From positions 1 through 7,311 of the forward strand of contig DSBE01000397.1 in NCBI GenBank assembly GCA_011053085.1: a DNA stretch of 7,311 nt, read 5' to 3'. This document shows positions 5,651-7,311 of this stretch, piece after piece. Origin of the DNA: Chloroflexota bacterium. Lineage in GTDB: Bacteria > Chloroflexota > Anaerolineae > Anaerolineales > Anaerolineaceae. Position 1 is the first letter of the stretch. Each line of letters begins with the position of its first letter. The notes under the pieces are model-generated. The model made no database searches. It was not told the origin of the DNA and worked only from the letters and a program-made list of their open reading frames with translations. Position numbers and translations under genes: made by a program.

Positions 5651-6454
5651 ATGGCAGCAAAAGTTATTACTGTTACATCTGGCAAAGGCGGCGTGGGAAA
5701 AACCACCAATGTCGCCAATATCGCGGCAGGGCTGGCGCTGGGCGGCAGCAAAGTGGTGTGTATCGACGGTGATATTGGTTTGCGCAATCTGGACGTAGTG
5801 CTTGGTTTGGAAAACCGCATTGTGTATGACCTGGTGGATGTGATCGAAGGTCGCTGCCGCTTGCGGCAGGCGATGATCAAAGACAAACGTATAGCTGATC
5901 TTTATTTGATCCCCGCAGCGCAAACGCGTGACAAAACCGCTGTTTCACCCAGTGACATGGTGAGGCTTTGCGACCAGCTGCGGCTTGAATTTGACTGGAT
6001 TGTCATTGACTGCCCGGCGGGCATTGAACGCGGTTTCCGCAATGCGCTGGCGCCGGCAGATATGGTGCTGGTGGTGACCAATCCTGAAATTTCGGCGGTG
6101 CGTGATGCTGACCGTATCATTGGTCTGGTGGAAGCCGAAGAAAAAGGCCCTGCGCTGTTGATCCTGAACCGTGTCAACATGGAGATGGTAAAACGCGGCG
6201 ATATGCTCACACCCGATGATGTCGTTGACCTGTTGGCAATCGAGTTGATCGGTATTATTCCAGAAGATGAACAGGTGTTGGTGGGCAGCAACCAGGGGGT
6301 ACCGGTGGTATTTGACCAGAAATCACGCGCTGGCCAGGCGTTTCGCAATGTTTGTGCCCGATTGAATGGTGAAAATGTGCCCTTTATGGAACTGGAAGCG
6401 CGGCCGGCATTGTTCGGCCGTTTGGGCAAACTTTTCCGTGGTGCTGCCAATTAA
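5651..6454 (+). CDS. minD: Septum site-determining ATPase MinD
   Basis: MinD is a ParA/MinD-family ATPase that dimerises on the membrane when bound to ATP, recruits MinC and is released by MinE. The 267 residues match the family. The deviant Walker A is GKGGVGKTT at 11-19, with signature lysine K12 and phosphate-binding K17. The switch I region is DGDIGLRNLD at 39-48, and Walker B is IVIDCPAG at 117-124 with D120. The C-terminal LFGRLGKLFRG (254-264) is an amphipathic helix of the kind that targets MinD to the membrane. Purine-rich AGAGG (5636-5640) and AGAGGA (5642-5647) precede the ATG. MinE follows after 23 bases. Presence of all three Min proteins implies a dynamic Min system rather than the DivIVA type. 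Confidence 0.97.
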   Translation: MAAKVITVTSGKGGVGKTTNVANIAAGLALGGSKVVCIDGDIGLRNLDVVLGLENRIVYDLVDVIEGRCRLRQAMIKDKRIADLYLIPAAQTRDKTAVSPSDMVRLCDQLRLEFDWIVIDCPAGIERGFRNALAPADMVLVVTNPEISAVRDADRIIGLVEAEEKGPALLILNRVNMEMVKRGDMLTPDDVVDLLAIELIGIIPEDEQVLVGSNQGVPVVFDQKSRAGQAFRNVCARLNGENVPFMELEARPALFGRLGKLFRGAAN

Positions 6455-6477
6455 TCAATCAGTGATAGGAACATGCT

Positions 6478-6726
6478 ATGTTCAGAAGAAAACAAAAAAG
6501 TGCCTCCAGTGCCAAAGACCGCCTTCAATTTGTGCTGATTCATGACCGCACCAACCTGACCCCGGAGCAGATGAACCGGTTAAAGGACGAATTATTGGCA
6601 GTGCTGGCAAAATATGTGTCAATTGATGGGCAGGGTGTCAATATATCGGTTGAACAGGACGGCCGTGAACAACGATTGCTGGCAGATATTCCCCTGAAAC
6701 CCGCAGAGACCTTGCGTAGAAGGTAG
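6478..6726 (+). CDS. minE: Cell division topological specificity factor MinE
   Basis: MinE stimulates the MinD ATPase and drives the MinD/MinC pattern away from midcell. At 82 residues it has the usual size. The basic N-terminus (MFRRKQK) is suited to membrane contact. SAKDRLQFVLIHDR at 11-24 is the anti-MinCD helix or strand segment, and LTPEQMNRLKDELLAVLAKYVSID followed by GVNISVEQ and LLADIPL is the topological specificity domain (about 27-73). AGGA at 6467-6470 is seven bases upstream of the ATG. It follows minD and precedes rodA by eight bases, so the four genes are likely cotranscribed. Confidence 0.95.
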   Translation: MFRRKQKSASSAKDRLQFVLIHDRTNLTPEQMNRLKDELLAVLAKYVSIDGQGVNISVEQDGREQRLLADIPLKPAETLRRR

Positions 6727-6734
6727 AAACAAGT

Positions 6735-7311
6735 TTGTTCAAACGAGAGTTGTGGCGTAATTTCGACTTTCTGCTGTTTGGTGGGGTGTTGTTTCTGGGC
6801 GTGTTGGGCGTGGTGGTGGTAAATTCTGCTATCGCCGGGGCGATCGGGCTGGAGGGGTTGGCAGAACGACAGGCGCAATTCCTGGCAATTGGACTGGTGG
6901 TCATCGTCGGGGTGGCAGTTGTCGATTATCGTTACCTGGCACCGCTCAGCCCGATCATGTACCTCATGATCATCGGCTCATTGATCTTCATCTATGCGTT
7001 TGGGTTTGCTGCCTTTGGTTCACGCCGCTGGGTGACCGTTGCAGGAACAAACATACAACCTTCTGAGATTGCACGCCAGGTGCTGATCCTGGTGCTGGCG
7101 AATTATTTTGCCATGAAAAAGGATGAGCCAAAGAATTGGAATTGGGTGCTGCAAAGTGCTGCTTTGATGGGCTTGGTTTTCATTCTGGTCGTCATCCAGC
7201 CCGATTTAAGCTCTTCTATCGTGCTGGTAGTGATCTGGTTTGCTTTGATCTGGTTGGCGGGTGTGCCCGTCAAGTACCTGGTCTATCTGGCACTGATCAC
7301 TATATTAATTG
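6735..7311 (+). CDS. rodA: Elongasome glycosyltransferase RodA (SEDS family), 5' part
   Basis: RodA polymerises glycan strands from lipid II in partnership with PBP2. The gene runs off the window; 192 residues are present. Hydrophobic segments lie at about 12-30, 47-63, 72-92, 112-126, 138-153, 160-176 and from 180. Family marks are LWRNFDFLL at the N-terminus, GSRRWVTVAGTNIQPSEIAR at 95-114, the IQPDL stretch at 154-158 (followed by SSS where GTA is common), and AGVPVKYL at 175-182. The start is probably TTG 6735, with AGAAGG (6718-6723) inside minE at a rather long 11-base spacing. It could be the paralogue FtsW, but the neighbours mreBCD and mrdA favour RodA. The catalytic aspartate of the SEDS family would lie beyond the window edge. 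Confidence 0.92.
   Translation, partial: MFKRELWRNFDFLLFGGVLFLGVLGVVVVNSAIAGAIGLEGLAERQAQFLAIGLVVIVGVAVVDYRYLAPLSPIMYLMIIGSLIFIYAFGFAAFGSRRWVTVAGTNIQPSEIARQVLILVLANYFAMKKDEPKNWNWVLQSAALMGLVFILVVIQPDLSSSIVLVVIWFALIWLAGVPVKYLVYLALITILI

Noticed and set aside
250..6904. Minus-strand and out-of-frame open reading frames across the cluster
   Set aside because: They lie opposite or inside well-identified conserved genes, have no recognisable motifs or ribosome sites, and are explained by the codon use of the real genes.
1..7311. CRISPR arrays, insertion sequences, defence genes or other new systems
   Set aside because: No repeat-spacer pattern, transposase, terminal inverted repeats or unfamiliar gene set is present; apart from the edge fragment all genes belong to known cell-shape, division or tRNA families.

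Overview
The window holds a bacterial cell-shape and division-site cluster, read rightward: mreB, mreC, mreD, mrdA (PBP2), minC, minD, minE and the first part of rodA. To its left lie a divergently transcribed tRNA-Gly(CCC) gene and the first codons of a leftward gene. The proteins suggest a rod-shaped or filamentous bacterium with peptidoglycan. The best guess is Chloroflexota, class Anaerolineae, or something close, judged from overall resemblance of the MreC and PBP2 sequences, roughly even base composition, TTG starts and a tRNA gene without an encoded CCA. The same gene order also occurs in Clostridia, so the taxonomic call is an inference.

Layout: 1-19 is the start of a leftward CDS behind a good Shine-Dalgarno. 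20-154 is AT-rich with no gene. 155-226 is tRNA-Gly(CCC) on the minus strand, driven by an exact-consensus promoter (TTGACA, 17 bp, TATAAT) at 239-267. This promoter stands back to back with an extended -10 promoter (291-299) that should drive mreB. From 359 onward the plus strand is almost wholly coding, with overlaps or short gaps. A second extended -10 (4920-4928) lies in the 48-base gap after mrdA and fits a leaderless minC transcript.

How the genes work together: MreB filaments, MreC, MreD, the transpeptidase PBP2 and the glycosyltransferase RodA form the elongasome, which makes the side wall. MinC, MinD and MinE keep the FtsZ ring off the poles. Placing minCDE between mrdA and rodA ties lateral growth to division-site choice in one locus. 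This arrangement is known, so the cluster is not a new system.

The main anomaly is in mreC. Its membrane anchor (from ATG 1446) and its coiled-coil and beta domain (open from 1525) lie in different frames, so the gene carries a one-base frame disruption or an internal start. Other points are the likely leaderless minC, the paired divergent promoters with a short direct repeat, and a putative metal site and cysteine pair in PBP2.
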